Origin: Myroides guanonis
Lineage (GTDB): Bacteria > Bacteroidota > Bacteroidia > Flavobacteriales > Flavobacteriaceae
Direction: 5' to 3'
DNA length: 64,000 bases
Assembly (NCBI RefSeq): GCF_900114085.1
Contig: NZ_FORU01000012.1
Coordinates: 52,250-116,249 of the forward strand
Part shown: positions 8,621 through 17,627 of the stretch, one piece after another
Layout of the letters: each line of letters starts with the position of its first letter
Position numbering within the stretch: position 1 is the first letter of the stretch
Program-made: the position numbers and the translations under genes
The notes under the pieces: model-generated
The model's input: only the letters and a program-made list of their open reading frames with translations
Told to the model about the DNA's origin: nothing
Database searches by the model: none

Positions 8621-9610
8621 TTAAACCAATTTATTCTCAATCAAATATTCAGCAATTTGAATCGTATTTGTTGCAGCTCCCTTTCTAAGATTGTCAGCAA
8701 CAATCCACATATTAATCGTATTTTTCAAACTTTCGTCACGGCGAATTCTTCCAACAAATACATCATTCTTCCCTTCTGCATATAACGGCATTGGATATGT
8801 ATTTGTATCGGTGTTATCTTGAACAACCACGCCAGCTGTATCGTGTAATATTCTTCTTAATTCAGCAAGGTCGAAATCATTTTCAAATTCAATATTAACC
8901 GCTTCACTATGTCCTCCGACTACGGGAATACGAACTGCTGTAGCCGTTAATGCTATGTTTTGATCATTTAATATTTTCTTAGTCTCATTCACCAACTTCA
9001 TCTCCTCTTTAGTATACCCATTGTCTTCAAAAACATCACAATGAGGAATTGCATTTCTATGAATTGGATATGCATATACCATCTCACCACTTTCGTTCTT
9101 GTATTCATTCTCTAACTGACGAACAGCCTTAACACCAGTCCCTGTAATAGACTGATATGTAGAAACGATTACTCTTCTAATAGAATACTGTTTGTGCAAC
9201 GGAGCTAAAGCCATTACCAATTGAGTCGTAGAGCAATTTGGATTTGCAATAATCTTATCATCAGCTGTCAACGAAGATGCATTGATCTCTGGAACAATCA
9301 ATTTAATTTCCGGATTCATTCTCCAAGCAGAAGAATTATCTATCACAGTTGTTCCAACAGCGGCAAACTTTGGTGCCCATTCTAACGAAATTGTCCCGCC
9401 TGCAGAAAACAGTGCTATTTGCGGGCGCATCTTGACAGCCTCTTCCATAGATTTAATCGTATAATCTACTCCCTTATACGAAATAGTTTTTCCTACAGAC
9501 TTCTCTGAAGCCACAGGGATTAATTCTGTTATTGGAAAATTTCTCTCAGCTAAAACTTTTAGCATGATTTCACCTACCATTCCGGTAGCGCCTACAATTG
9601 CTATTTTCAT
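8621..9610 (-). CDS. asd: Aspartate-semialdehyde dehydrogenase
   Basis: The enzyme reduces aspartyl phosphate to aspartate semialdehyde with NADPH, at the branch to lysine/diaminopimelate, threonine and methionine. Residues 5-14 (IVGATGMVGE) form the nucleotide-binding loop. The catalytic cysteine is Cys126 (NPNCSTTQ), the substrate-binding arginine is near 227 (VRIPV), and the general base is His234 (VGGHSEA). The 329-residue length is normal. The start is at the canonical MKIAIVGATG opening. A TAnnTTTG promoter element precedes it and overlaps the 3' side of the recJ region, so it is probably transcribed independently. Confidence 0.97.
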   Translation of the reverse strand: MKIAIVGATGMVGEIMLKVLAERNFPITELIPVASEKSVGKTISYKGVDYTIKSMEEAVKMRPQIALFSAGGTISLEWAPKFAAVGTTVIDNSSAWRMNPEIKLIVPEINASSLTADDKIIANPNCSTTQLVMALAPLHKQYSIRRVIVSTYQSITGTGVKAVRQLENEYKNESGEMVYAYPIHRNAIPHCDVFEDNGYTKEEMKLVNETKKILNDQNIALTATAVRIPVVGGHSEAVNIEFENDFDLAELRRILHDTAGVVVQDNTDTNTYPMPLYAEGKNDVFVGRIRRDESLKNTINMWIVADNLRKGAATNTIQIAEYLIENKLV

Positions 9611-9637
9611 TTTTTGGTAATATTAATAAATTTTGCA

Positions 9638-9645
9638 CAAATGTA
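9638..9645 (-). promoter_or_regulatory. Possible -7 element for asd
   Basis: On the minus strand TACATTTG matches TAnnTTTG about 28 nt before the asd ATG, in the short gap after recJ. A -33 TTG is not evident. Confidence 0.4.
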
Positions 9646-9652
9646 CCTAATT

Positions 9653-11350
9653 TTACGATAGTTGCATATCTTTTATTTGAAGTTGTAACTTACTCGTTTC
9701 TTTCCACTTATTCTCTTCTAAACTGTAAACCACGTCAAATAATTGTCTCTTATCCAACTTGTCCTTCCAAGCACCGAAACCAAAGCCAATAGCAGGATAT
9801 CCTACATCTGTTGCATCCTGTTTTACAAACATCTTTACATGTTCATTATCCTTACCTAAAGTTTGAATATAACCTGTGTCATAGACTGCTTTAGTGAGAA
9901 AAACTGGAGCTAAGTTCTCGGGTCCAAAAGGTTCAAACTGTTTTAGAATTCTCGAAAATCTTTCTGTAAATTGAGAAAAATCCACCACTGCATCAATTTC
10001 CAATTCAGGAATTAACTGTTCTTCAGTTATGGTACTTGAAACTACCATTTCAAACTTTTCTTTAAAAGCATCAAATTGATCTTCTCTAATAGTTAAACCA
10101 GCCGCATACATATGTCCTCCGAACTGTATTAAATATTCAGAACAAGCCTCTATTGCCTCATATACATCAAAGTTCTTTACAGAACGAGCAGAAGCTGCAA
10201 GAACGTCTCCACTTCTCGTAAAAACAAGTGTAGGACGATAATATGTCTCAATCAAACGCGAAGCGACAATACCAATTACCCCTTTGTGCCAACTTGGGTT
10301 AAAAACAACAGTTGACTTTTTATTAATTTCTTGATGGTCTATAATTTGGCGCAATGCCTCTTCTGTAATATCTTGATCAAGCTCACGACGCTCTTCATTG
10401 AAACTCACAATTTGCTCGGCCGTAAGCAAAGCTTCTTCAAGGGTGAAATCAGTCAATAAAGCTACTGCAAACTTACCATGTTCAATACGTCCAGCCGCAT
10501 TAATCTTTGGAGCAACTTTAAATACAATATCCGTTATACTAAAATGAGATTGTTTATATAAACTCATCAAAGCCTTTATTCCAGGTCTTGGATTCTCATT
10601 TATCACTTTCAATCCAAAATAAGCCAACACTCTATTTTCCCCAGTAATTGGAACAATATCTGCTCCAATAGCAGTGGCTACCAAGTCAAGATAAGGTACT
10701 AAATCTTCTACAGTAAATCCTCTTTTTGATGACAATGCTTGAATCAATTTAAAACCAACACCACAACCACACAACTCATTATATGGATAATTACAATCAT
10801 CTTGTTTTGGATCTAAGACTGCAACTGCATTAGGAATCTTACTTCCAGGTAAATGATGATCACATATTATAAAATCAATTCCTTTTGTCTTTGCATAATC
10901 AACTAGACCAACAGACTTAATACCACAATCCAAAGCAATAATTAAACTCATCTCATTGTCTGATGCATAATCAATACCGGCAGATGAAACCCCATATCCC
11001 TCTTTATACCGATCAGGTATATAAGTATCCACATAAGGAGTTATTGTTCTCAAGTAAGAAGCCATTAAGGCTACAGCAGTAGTCCCGTCAACATCATAAT
11101 CTCCAAAGACTAAAATACGCTCTTCATTCTGAATAGCAAGTTCAATCCTATCCACAGCCTTTAGCATATCTTTCATTAGAAAAGGATCATGTAAATCATC
11201 TAAAGATGGGCGGAAAAATGCTCTCGCTTCTTCATAATTCTGAATTCCTCTTAAAAGAAGTAGTTTAGCTAAAAGAGGTTCAACCTTTAATACTTCTGAT
11301 AAATGTGCTATTTCCGAATCTAAAGGCTCCTGTTTTAAAATCCAACGCAT
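9653..11350 (-). CDS. recJ: Single-stranded-DNA-specific exonuclease RecJ
   Basis: RecJ degrades single-stranded DNA 5' to 3' in recombination and base-excision or mismatch repair. The DHH phosphoesterase motifs are present: Asp84/Asp86/Asp88 in VFGDYDVDGT, Asp141 in ALDCGIKS, and Asp164-His165-His166 in ICDHHLPG. The DHHA1 motif FGGHMYAAGL follows near residue 415, and an OB-like C-terminal part completes the protein. The 565-residue length is usual. It starts 7 nt after the osmC stop, so the two genes form a unit. Confidence 0.96.
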   Translation of the reverse strand: MRWILKQEPLDSEIAHLSEVLKVEPLLAKLLLLRGIQNYEEARAFFRPSLDDLHDPFLMKDMLKAVDRIELAIQNEERILVFGDYDVDGTTAVALMASYLRTITPYVDTYIPDRYKEGYGVSSAGIDYASDNEMSLIIALDCGIKSVGLVDYAKTKGIDFIICDHHLPGSKIPNAVAVLDPKQDDCNYPYNELCGCGVGFKLIQALSSKRGFTVEDLVPYLDLVATAIGADIVPITGENRVLAYFGLKVINENPRPGIKALMSLYKQSHFSITDIVFKVAPKINAAGRIEHGKFAVALLTDFTLEEALLTAEQIVSFNEERRELDQDITEEALRQIIDHQEINKKSTVVFNPSWHKGVIGIVASRLIETYYRPTLVFTRSGDVLAASARSVKNFDVYEAIEACSEYLIQFGGHMYAAGLTIREDQFDAFKEKFEMVVSSTITEEQLIPELEIDAVVDFSQFTERFSRILKQFEPFGPENLAPVFLTKAVYDTGYIQTLGKDNEHVKMFVKQDATDVGYPAIGFGFGAWKDKLDKRQLFDVVYSLEENKWKETSKLQLQIKDMQLS

Positions 11351-11357
11351 AAGCTAA

Positions 11358-11783
11358 CTAATATCCCTCTTTGTGAAAATGAATAGCTGTTTGAACCTTT
11401 GCAAAAGCCTCAAACATTTTCATTACTCCACAATATTTTTCAATAGAAAGATTCACCGCTTTAGTCAATTTATCTTCATCTAAATTACCGCCATAAAAAT
11501 GATAATCCACCTGAACACTATGGTAAATGGCAGGATCTTCATCTGTTAAAAAGCCTTCTGTTTCAATCTTAAAATCCACAACGTCTAATCTCATTTTTTT
11601 AATTAAAGAAGCGACGTCTAAACCAGAACACCCTGCCAAAGCAGATAACATTAAGGCTTTTGGGCGATACCCTTTTCCTTCCCCACCGTTCTCTATACCT
11701 GCATCAATATCTAAAACTCCTCCAGGATTTGTAGATTCGAAATGCATATTTTCCTTCCAAGTTGTGCTTACTTTATGTGACAT
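11358..11783 (-). CDS. OsmC/Ohr family protein, likely thiol peroxidase
   Basis: I place the start at the ATG at 11783 (MSHKVSTTW), giving 141 residues. A longer frame to 11849 would put the N-terminus across the terminator at 11814-11857 and does not match the family. The two family cysteines are in LAGCSGLDV and EKYCGVMK. In OsmC/Ohr proteins such cysteines reduce organic hydroperoxides, and this is the likely activity. It sits directly upstream of recJ, which is transcribed with it. Which OsmC subgroup it belongs to is uncertain. Confidence 0.88.
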   Translation of the reverse strand: MSHKVSTTWKENMHFESTNPGGVLDIDAGIENGGEGKGYRPKALMLSALAGCSGLDVASLIKKMRLDVVDFKIETEGFLTDEDPAIYHSVQVDYHFYGGNLDEDKLTKAVNLSIEKYCGVMKMFEAFAKVQTAIHFHKEGY

Positions 11784-11813
11784 CTTATAGAAATTTATAT
11801 GATTATTAATGAT

Positions 11814-11857
11814 AAAAGTCAATGATCTGAAGAACTCTTCATAGAACATTGACTTTT
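11814..11857 (-). terminator. Terminator downstream of rsmI
   Basis: The 11-nt arms AAAAGTCAATG (11814-11824) and CATTGACTTTT (11847-11857) pair around a loop that itself holds a GAAGA/TCTTC dyad. On the minus strand it follows rsmI and ends in a short T-run, just ahead of osmC. Confidence 0.75.
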
Positions 11858-11913
11858 TACTATTGTAATATTTATTATAAATGATTGTGAAATAAATAAC
11901 TATGAGAAATATT

Positions 11914-12591
11914 TTATTTTTTCCCTGCTACCACAACAACAATTTCGCCCTTGGCGGGTTTAGCTTCAAAGTGAGTCAATACCTCAACCACAGTTCCTCT
12001 AACAGTTTCTTCGTGTAACTTAGATATTTCTCTAGAAACTGAAATCTGTCTATCCTCTCCAAAATACTCCTTAAACTCAGTCAATGTCTTTATTAATTTA
12101 TGAGGAGAAACGTATACTATAAAGGTACGTGTTTCTTCTGCTAAGAACAAATAACGAGTTTGTCTACCTTTCTTTTCAGGTAAAAAGCCCTCAAATACAA
12201 AACGATCATTAGGCAAGCCACTATTTACTAAAGCAGGAACAAAAGCAGTAGCTCCTGGTAAACACTCAATATCAATACCATGTTCAACACAAGCCCTAGA
12301 CAACAAGAACCCAGGGTCGGATATAGCAGGAGTCCCCGCATCGGATATCAATGCTATGGTTTCTCCTGATTCTAATCTTTTCAACAGTCCCTCAACAGTC
12401 CTGTGTTCATTGTGCATATGATGACTATGCATCGGAGTCCCAATCTCAAAATGCTTTAGTAGCTTACCACTTGTACGCGTATCTTCTGCTAAAATACAAT
12501 CCGCTTCCTTTAGAACCGTGATAGCACGAAAGGTCATGTCGTTCAAATTTCCAATAGGTGTTGGAACTATATAAAGTTTTCCTTTCATCAA
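11914..12591 (-). CDS. rsmI: 16S rRNA (cytidine(1402)-2'-O)-methyltransferase
   Basis: RsmI methylates the 2'-O of C1402 in the ribosomal decoding centre using S-adenosylmethionine. The N-terminal KLYIVPTPIGNL and EDTRTSGKLL motifs and ISDAGTPAISDPG (residues 82-94) are diagnostic of this tetrapyrrole-methylase-like family. At 225 residues it is the short form without the extra C-terminal domain. The start codon abuts the stop of the upstream unknown gene, so the two are co-transcribed; either of two adjacent ATGs could be used. Confidence 0.96.
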   Translation of the reverse strand: MMKGKLYIVPTPIGNLNDMTFRAITVLKEADCILAEDTRTSGKLLKHFEIGTPMHSHHMHNEHRTVEGLLKRLESGETIALISDAGTPAISDPGFLLSRACVEHGIDIECLPGATAFVPALVNSGLPNDRFVFEGFLPEKKGRQTRYLFLAEETRTFIVYVSPHKLIKTLTEFKEYFGEDRQISVSREISKLHEETVRGTVVEVLTHFEAKPAKGEIVVVVAGKK

Positions 12592-13827
12592 CTATACGAA
12601 TCTCTTTTCTACCAATTCCATAAAACGAGTAGCATAAGCTTCCTTACCTTCCCAGTTATTATAATCAGGCTTTACTAAATCTTCAATAAAACCAACCGCT
12701 TCCTCAAATGAATTTACAGTATTTAACTGAGATAGAACTCTATTTAAATCCTCAGAACTACCATTGAACAAATGTTTTTCAAATCCAATTCTATCGTTTA
12801 ATCCTACGGAGATAGTACTATTATAAATATCGTTCAAAGATTTTTTAGGCTTAGAGACAGTAGATGTAGGTTCAAACTCAAATAAACTTTGAGTAGGAAT
12901 CACGTTTTCCTTTTCAATCATCGAAACGAAAGAGGTGTCGTCTAAACTTGAGATTTCTTTAGTCGAATCATCCACTCGAACAAAATCAACATCACCAAAA
13001 TCAAACCCTAAGAAGGAATCTTCGAATCTTATCTGGCTTTTATCTAATCCAGCAGATTCAGGATTAATCATAGCCTCTTGAATTTCTTCATCTGCAGAAA
13101 CTTCTATATCAGATTTCTCTACGTCTTCTTCTAAAGCATCTTCTTCCTTATGAATCACCAGTTCTTCTTCGATAGAAAAAGACCCAGCATTTGTCTCTTT
13201 CTGCTTTAACATAGCATCATGCTGATCTAAATAATTATGAAGTAATTCGTCTGTCTCATCTTCCTCAATACTATCCACAAAAGCTGTTTCAATAAATTGA
13301 TTTTCATAAGCTAAACGTTGCTTATCAAACTTCATATCTTCAATGACAGTGTCTATCTTAACAGCATCAGAATTCTTCATCCTGCTTTCAGCATTGATTA
13401 AATTTTCATCGGCAACCAAAACTCCTCTTGTTTCCTCCAAAATAGCACCTTCATTAGACTCAATTATAACACCTTGAGTATCTTCTAATACCTCCTCTGC
13501 ATTGTCAATTAGTATACCTTTCGTGTCATTTTCTTCCTGAATTAAATCAACAGGCATTTGTTCTCTTTCAGTTACAATGATTCCTTTTGTGTCATCCAAA
13601 CCATCTTGTAACTCATTGGCGGTAACTATAGCTAATTGCTTCTCTAAAGTCTCCTCAGAGACTAATCCCTCTAAAGATGCTTTATTATCATTATAGAATT
13701 TCAATACAGCGAGCTTTTCATAAACATCTTTAGCCTCCTTATAAAGGGTATTAACATCCTCTTTATCTTTCATTTGTAGAATACGATGCGCTATACTTAA
13801 CAGCGCTCCCTCCAACACTTTCTTCAT
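12592..13827 (-). CDS. Acidic protein of unknown function with TKGI-type repeats
   Basis: This 411-residue protein has no signal peptide or membrane segment and is strongly acidic. An N-terminal helical part (residues 1-80) includes [16 protein letters not shown]. Residues about 75-145 hold four degenerate repeats: [25 protein letters not shown] and [10 protein letters not shown] low-complexity acidic middle leads to a more conserved-looking C-terminal ~110 residues starting near [11 protein letters not shown] and ending in [14 protein letters not shown]. It is translationally linked to rsmI. The composition suggests a cytoplasmic scaffold or adaptor, but I do not recognise the family. Confidence 0.75.
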   Translation of the reverse strand: MKKVLEGALLSIAHRILQMKDKEDVNTLYKEAKDVYEKLAVLKFYNDNKASLEGLVSEETLEKQLAIVTANELQDGLDDTKGIIVTEREQMPVDLIQEENDTKGILIDNAEEVLEDTQGVIIESNEGAILEETRGVLVADENLINAESRMKNSDAVKIDTVIEDMKFDKQRLAYENQFIETAFVDSIEEDETDELLHNYLDQHDAMLKQKETNAGSFSIEEELVIHKEEDALEEDVEKSDIEVSADEEIQEAMINPESAGLDKSQIRFEDSFLGFDFGDVDFVRVDDSTKEISSLDDTSFVSMIEKENVIPTQSLFEFEPTSTVSKPKKSLNDIYNSTISVGLNDRIGFEKHLFNGSSEDLNRVLSQLNTVNSFEEAVGFIEDLVKPDYNNWEGKEAYATRFMELVEKRFV

Positions 13828-13867
13828 AACTTTTATTTTAGATTAGTGAAACCCACTCTTTTTTTGG

Positions 13868-13875
13868 TACATTTG
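13868..13875 (+). promoter_or_regulatory. Probable -7 element for thymidine kinase
   Basis: TACATTTG fits TAnnTTTG and lies 51 nt before the ATG at 13927. It is downstream of the alternative ATG at 13846, which argues for the shorter start. Confidence 0.45.
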
Positions 13876-13926
13876 CTACTACAAAGTAACACAAAAAACT
13901 GCTGGTTACAGCCTGAAAATTACAAA

Positions 13927-14547
13927 ATGTTTCTCGAAAATACAGTAAACCCCAAAGAACAATTCGGTTGGATAGAGGTAATATGCGGGTCCATGTTCTC
14001 TGGAAAAACGGAAGAATTGATTCGAAGACTTAAACGCGCGCAATTTGCTAAGCAAAAAGTTGAGATATTCAAACCTACCATAGATACACGTTATGCCGAA
14101 GAATATGTAGTGTCTCATGATTCAAATGAAATTCGATCTACCCCCGTACCTGCAGCTGCAAATATTCGCATATTGGCAGATGGCTGTGATGTAGTTGGAA
14201 TAGATGAAGCACAATTTTTTGACGATGAAATTGTACGTGTTTGTAATGACCTGGCTAATTCAGGCGTTCGTGTAATAGTAGCTGGATTAGATATGGATTT
14301 TAAAGGCAATCCCTTTGGACCAATGCCAGCTTTAATGGCAACTGCTGAATATGTCACCAAAGTTCACGCTGTATGCACAAGAACCGGTAATTTGGCAAAC
14401 TACAGCTACAGAAAAGCATCGAACGAAAATTTAGTTATGCTAGGAGAGACCGAAGAATATGAACCCCTTAGTCGAGCTGCATTTTTCAATGCTATGAAGA
14501 AACAGAAAGAAGAAGATATTAAAATAGAAGAAAACAAATCGAAATAA
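13927..14547 (+). CDS. tdk: Thymidine kinase, type II (TK1-like)
   Basis: The enzyme phosphorylates thymidine with ATP in the pyrimidine salvage pathway. The start chosen at 13927 gives 206 residues; the longer frame begins upstream of a promoter-like element. The P-loop is GSMFSGKT (residues 21-28) and the Walker B/catalytic motif is IDEAQFFDD (92-100, catalytic Glu94). The lasso region YEPLSRAAF is present. The usual zinc site of four cysteines is mostly lost: only Cys150 remains in HAVCTRTGN, and the 'PLCR' cysteine is Ser. Lasso folding may therefore be metal-free. Confidence 0.95.
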   Translation: MFLENTVNPKEQFGWIEVICGSMFSGKTEELIRRLKRAQFAKQKVEIFKPTIDTRYAEEYVVSHDSNEIRSTPVPAAANIRILADGCDVVGIDEAQFFDDEIVRVCNDLANSGVRVIVAGLDMDFKGNPFGPMPALMATAEYVTKVHAVCTRTGNLANYSYRKASNENLVMLGETEEYEPLSRAAFFNAMKKQKEEDIKIEENKSK

Positions 14548-14549
14548 CC

Positions 14550-14583
14550 AAAAGAGTAAGATATAAAAACATCTTACTCTTTT
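14550..14583 (+). terminator. Terminator of tdk
   Basis: A 13-bp stem (AAAAGAGTAAGAT with ATCTTACTCTTTT) around an 8-nt loop, followed by a T-run. Confidence 0.9.
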
Positions 14584-14654
14584 TTTAGGGGAAGCTCTCC
14601 ATTATAATATAGTTGAAAGCACTTTTTTACTATATGCAAAACACTATAATAAAT

Positions 14655-14682
14655 AAAAAAAGGGACGCCCGATGAGCGTCCC
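14655..14682 (-). terminator. Terminator of the T9SS/OmpA operon
   Basis: GGGACGC and GCGTCCC form a 7-bp GC-rich stem. On the minus strand it is followed by a run of seven T. It lies just after the stop of the OmpA-family gene. Confidence 0.9.
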
Positions 14683-14708
14683 TAATTATTAAAATAAAGA
14701 GTATTATA

Positions 14709-16673
14709 CTATAATTCAATTACAATAAACTCACTTCGTCTATTTTCTTGATGTTCTTCCTCCGAACATTTAACTCCATTACTACATCTATTAATTAACT
14801 GGCTTTCTCCATATCCTTTACCAGAAATACGTGTAGACTTAACACCATGATCTATTATCCATTGTACAGTAGATTTAGCTCGTTTATCAGAAAGACTCAT
14901 ATTATAGCTGTCCTTACCTCTACTATCTGTATGAGAACGCACATCAATAATCATATTTGGATACATCTCCATCACCTCTGCTACTTTAGCAAGTTCAAGA
15001 GCTGCATCTGGACGGATTTCTGATTTATCATAATCAAAATAAATTGGATTTAATTTCAACACTTTAAATAAGTCATCTCCTTTTTTAACCTCAACAATTT
15101 TCTTATTCAATGAAAAATCAACACGTTGCTCAGAAGATGAATTAGGTAAATCAACATGACGCTCCACATCCAAATAACCTTCTTTACTAGCTTTCACATA
15201 AATGCGTTTTCCACATCCTAATTTATCACTCGCAAATTGATAATCCCCCATACCATTAGTAGTTAATTTCTCTATCAATTCATGAGCATCATTGTATATA
15301 TCAATCTGTACACCTGCTAACTTTTCACTTGATTTGTTTGCATCGTACACAGTTCCTTTAATTAGCTGTTTACATCTTAAATCTAGTGCTCTAGTCTCTA
15401 AGAATGAATAAATATCATCTTTACCTTCACCTAATTCCCTATTAGAACTCAAATACCCTAATCGAGTTTTAGAATTTATATAATAAGCAAAATCATCTCT
15501 TTCACTATTAGCAGGAGCACCTAAATTCTGAACTTCTCCAAAGCTACCATCATCATTGATTTTAGCAACATATAAGTCTAAACCTCCTAAGCCTGGCCTA
15601 CCATCAGAAGAGAAATACAATTCATTGTTTTCTGATACGAAAGGAAAAGATTCTCTTCCCTCTGTATTAATTATAGGGCCTAGATTAACTGGATTACTCA
15701 ATGCACCCGTTGTTAGAATAGCCGCTTTAAATAAATCAGACTGTCCCAAAGTTCCTTCTCTGTCAGAAGCGAAATACAACCATTTCCCATCAGGAGACAA
15801 AGCAGGATGAGCAGTGCTATAATTATCACCATTAATATTTAAATCTGTAATCTGTGTCCACTTACCATCTTCTAACGTAGCACGGTAGATCTTAAGTAAT
15901 GTGGTTTCCTTTTCGCTAATTCCCTTATGACCATCAATGAAGTTATTTCTTGTAAAATAAACTGTTTGACCATCTTTAGAAAATACCGGAGTAGATTCAT
16001 TGTATTTTGTATTCAAGCTATTAGAAAAAGGTTTTACTTTTCCCAAACCACCTTCTTCCAATATTTCTGCCTCGTACAAGCGAGTAAAAGACTCTCCTGT
16101 CCAAAGATGAATATTTTTAGACACTCCTCTTCTCTCACGAGCAGAAGTGAAAATTAATTTCGAATCCAAAACAGTACTACCAAAATCAGAAGACACAGAA
16201 TTAACAGTTGCTAATTCAATATTATAACGACCCGAATTATCTTCAATTTGCGCAAGGTAATCTGGATTCTCCGTATACAAGATACCTCTTCTATCTTCTT
16301 CCACACGTTGATGAAAGGTTTTCATAACAGCATCCGCTTGCACATACTGTTCAACCGACTTTAGACTTTCTGCATAACGATAATAGTATTCAGTAGGAAT
16401 TTCACTTGAATTATACGATTCGAAAAGTACTTTATACCATTCATGAGCTTTTGGAAGATTACCATTAAAATAGTAAGAGTCTCCAAGTTTTTCAAGCATA
16501 TCACTTGTATGAAATCCCTTTCTACTAACATTTTCATACAACTGGATTGCATTAACATACTCCAGTCTATCAAATTTCTTATCCGCACGCTCTACTTTTC
16601 GTTCCTGCCCATAGAAAGACAAACTAGTAAGAACTAAAGTTCCTAAAACAAGATTATGTAAAATTTTTCTCAT
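14709..16673 (-). CDS. OmpA-family outer-membrane protein with TPR and beta-propeller (PorE-like)
   Basis: The 654-residue exported protein has a signal peptide (to about residue 22, SFYGQ), a TPR region (~25-115), and a PD40/WD40-like propeller (~165-420) with motifs such as HPALSPDGKWLYFAS and LYFSSDGRPGLGGLDLY. A carboxypeptidase-regulatory-like domain (~432-520, IKGTVYDANK) and a C-terminal OmpA domain (~540-654) follow. The OmpA part contains FDYDKSEIRPDA, SHTDSRG and NRRSEF, expected to bind peptidoglycan. This architecture is that of PorE and SprE/SprF-locus OmpA proteins of T9SS. It is the last gene of the locus, 11 nt after the PorP/SprF gene. It probably anchors that protein to the cell wall. 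Confidence 0.9.
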   Translation of the reverse strand: MRKILHNLVLGTLVLTSLSFYGQERKVERADKKFDRLEYVNAIQLYENVSRKGFHTSDMLEKLGDSYYFNGNLPKAHEWYKVLFESYNSSEIPTEYYYRYAESLKSVEQYVQADAVMKTFHQRVEEDRRGILYTENPDYLAQIEDNSGRYNIELATVNSVSSDFGSTVLDSKLIFTSARERRGVSKNIHLWTGESFTRLYEAEILEEGGLGKVKPFSNSLNTKYNESTPVFSKDGQTVYFTRNNFIDGHKGISEKETTLLKIYRATLEDGKWTQITDLNINGDNYSTAHPALSPDGKWLYFASDREGTLGQSDLFKAAILTTGALSNPVNLGPIINTEGRESFPFVSENNELYFSSDGRPGLGGLDLYVAKINDDGSFGEVQNLGAPANSERDDFAYYINSKTRLGYLSSNRELGEGKDDIYSFLETRALDLRCKQLIKGTVYDANKSSEKLAGVQIDIYNDAHELIEKLTTNGMGDYQFASDKLGCGKRIYVKASKEGYLDVERHVDLPNSSSEQRVDFSLNKKIVEVKKGDDLFKVLKLNPIYFDYDKSEIRPDAALELAKVAEVMEMYPNMIIDVRSHTDSRGKDSYNMSLSDKRAKSTVQWIIDHGVKSTRISGKGYGESQLINRCSNGVKCSEEEHQENRRSEFIVIEL

Positions 16674-16684
16674 AATTAAAACGT

Positions 16685-17617
16685 TTAGAAGAATCGCGGA
16701 GACGAGATTCGGTTATGTCTATTCAACAATTCAAATCGCAAAAACACCTCATGCGATCCTGAATTATAATTAGCAAGCTTAGTAGTTTCTGCATCATAGC
16801 TATACCCAACAAACAAACCGTCGGACACTTGAAAACCAACCAATCCACTAAAGGCAGCATCCCAACGATAAGCACCACCAATAACAAACTTATCACTAAT
16901 CATAAAGTTAGCTGTCAAATCTAGTTGTAAAGGTGCACCAGCAACCGCTTTTGCCAAGAAAGCTGGCTTAAACTTTAAGCTTGGGCTTAAGTCAAAAACA
17001 TGTCCTCCTATAAAGTAATACGTCATTTTTTGCTTCATTAAAACAACTTCGTTATCATCGTAACGATCTGTTTCCAAAAAATTTGGAATCGAAAAACCAA
17101 AATACGTCTTATCAGAATACAGATACAATCCTGCCCCAACATTAGGATTAAATTGATTGCTAATATTTTCTTGAAACTTTACATCATTTGGATTATATCT
17201 ATCTAATTTAGTATAATCTACATTCAATAAGTTCGCACTGGCTTTCACACCGAATCCTAACTTAAGAGAACGACTTAAATCAATGGTATAAGATAGATCA
17301 AGAGCAATGGTATTCTCATCCATAGCACCTAAACGATCGTTCGTAAATGAAGCACCTAAACCCATTTTAGAATCTCCTAAAGGAGTATCTAATGCGATTG
17401 TGGATGTTTGTGGAGCACCATCTAAGCCTACCCATTGCGTTCTATACAATCCAAAGATACTCATCATGTCTCTTGAACCTGCATATGCTGGGTTGACTAG
17501 ATTCGTATTATACATATACTGTGTATATTGAGGATCTTGTTGTGAGTGAGCTGTCTGTATTCCACAAGCCAGTATCAAACCCAAACAAAGTTGTTTCCAA
17601 ATAGTAATCTTTTTCAT
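16685..17617 (-). CDS. PorP/SprF family type IX secretion membrane protein
   Basis: The 310-residue protein has a signal peptide ending near THAHS-type residues 24-26, then the family signature QDPQYTQYMYN and NPAYAGSR. Alternating beta-strand patterns run to the aromatic-ended C-terminus, as in an outer-membrane barrel. In Flavobacterium, SprF is needed for secretion or attachment of the type B cargo SprB encoded beside it. Here the type B cargo candidate lies 10 nt upstream and the OmpA protein 11 nt downstream. The family is clear; its cargo is inferred from context. Confidence 0.93.
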   Translation of the reverse strand: MKKITIWKQLCLGLILACGIQTAHSQQDPQYTQYMYNTNLVNPAYAGSRDMMSIFGLYRTQWVGLDGAPQTSTIALDTPLGDSKMGLGASFTNDRLGAMDENTIALDLSYTIDLSRSLKLGFGVKASANLLNVDYTKLDRYNPNDVKFQENISNQFNPNVGAGLYLYSDKTYFGFSIPNFLETDRYDDNEVVLMKQKMTYYFIGGHVFDLSPSLKFKPAFLAKAVAGAPLQLDLTANFMISDKFVIGGAYRWDAAFSGLVGFQVSDGLFVGYSYDAETTKLANYNSGSHEVFLRFELLNRHNRISSPRFF

Positions 17618-17627
17618 ATATATTTCG

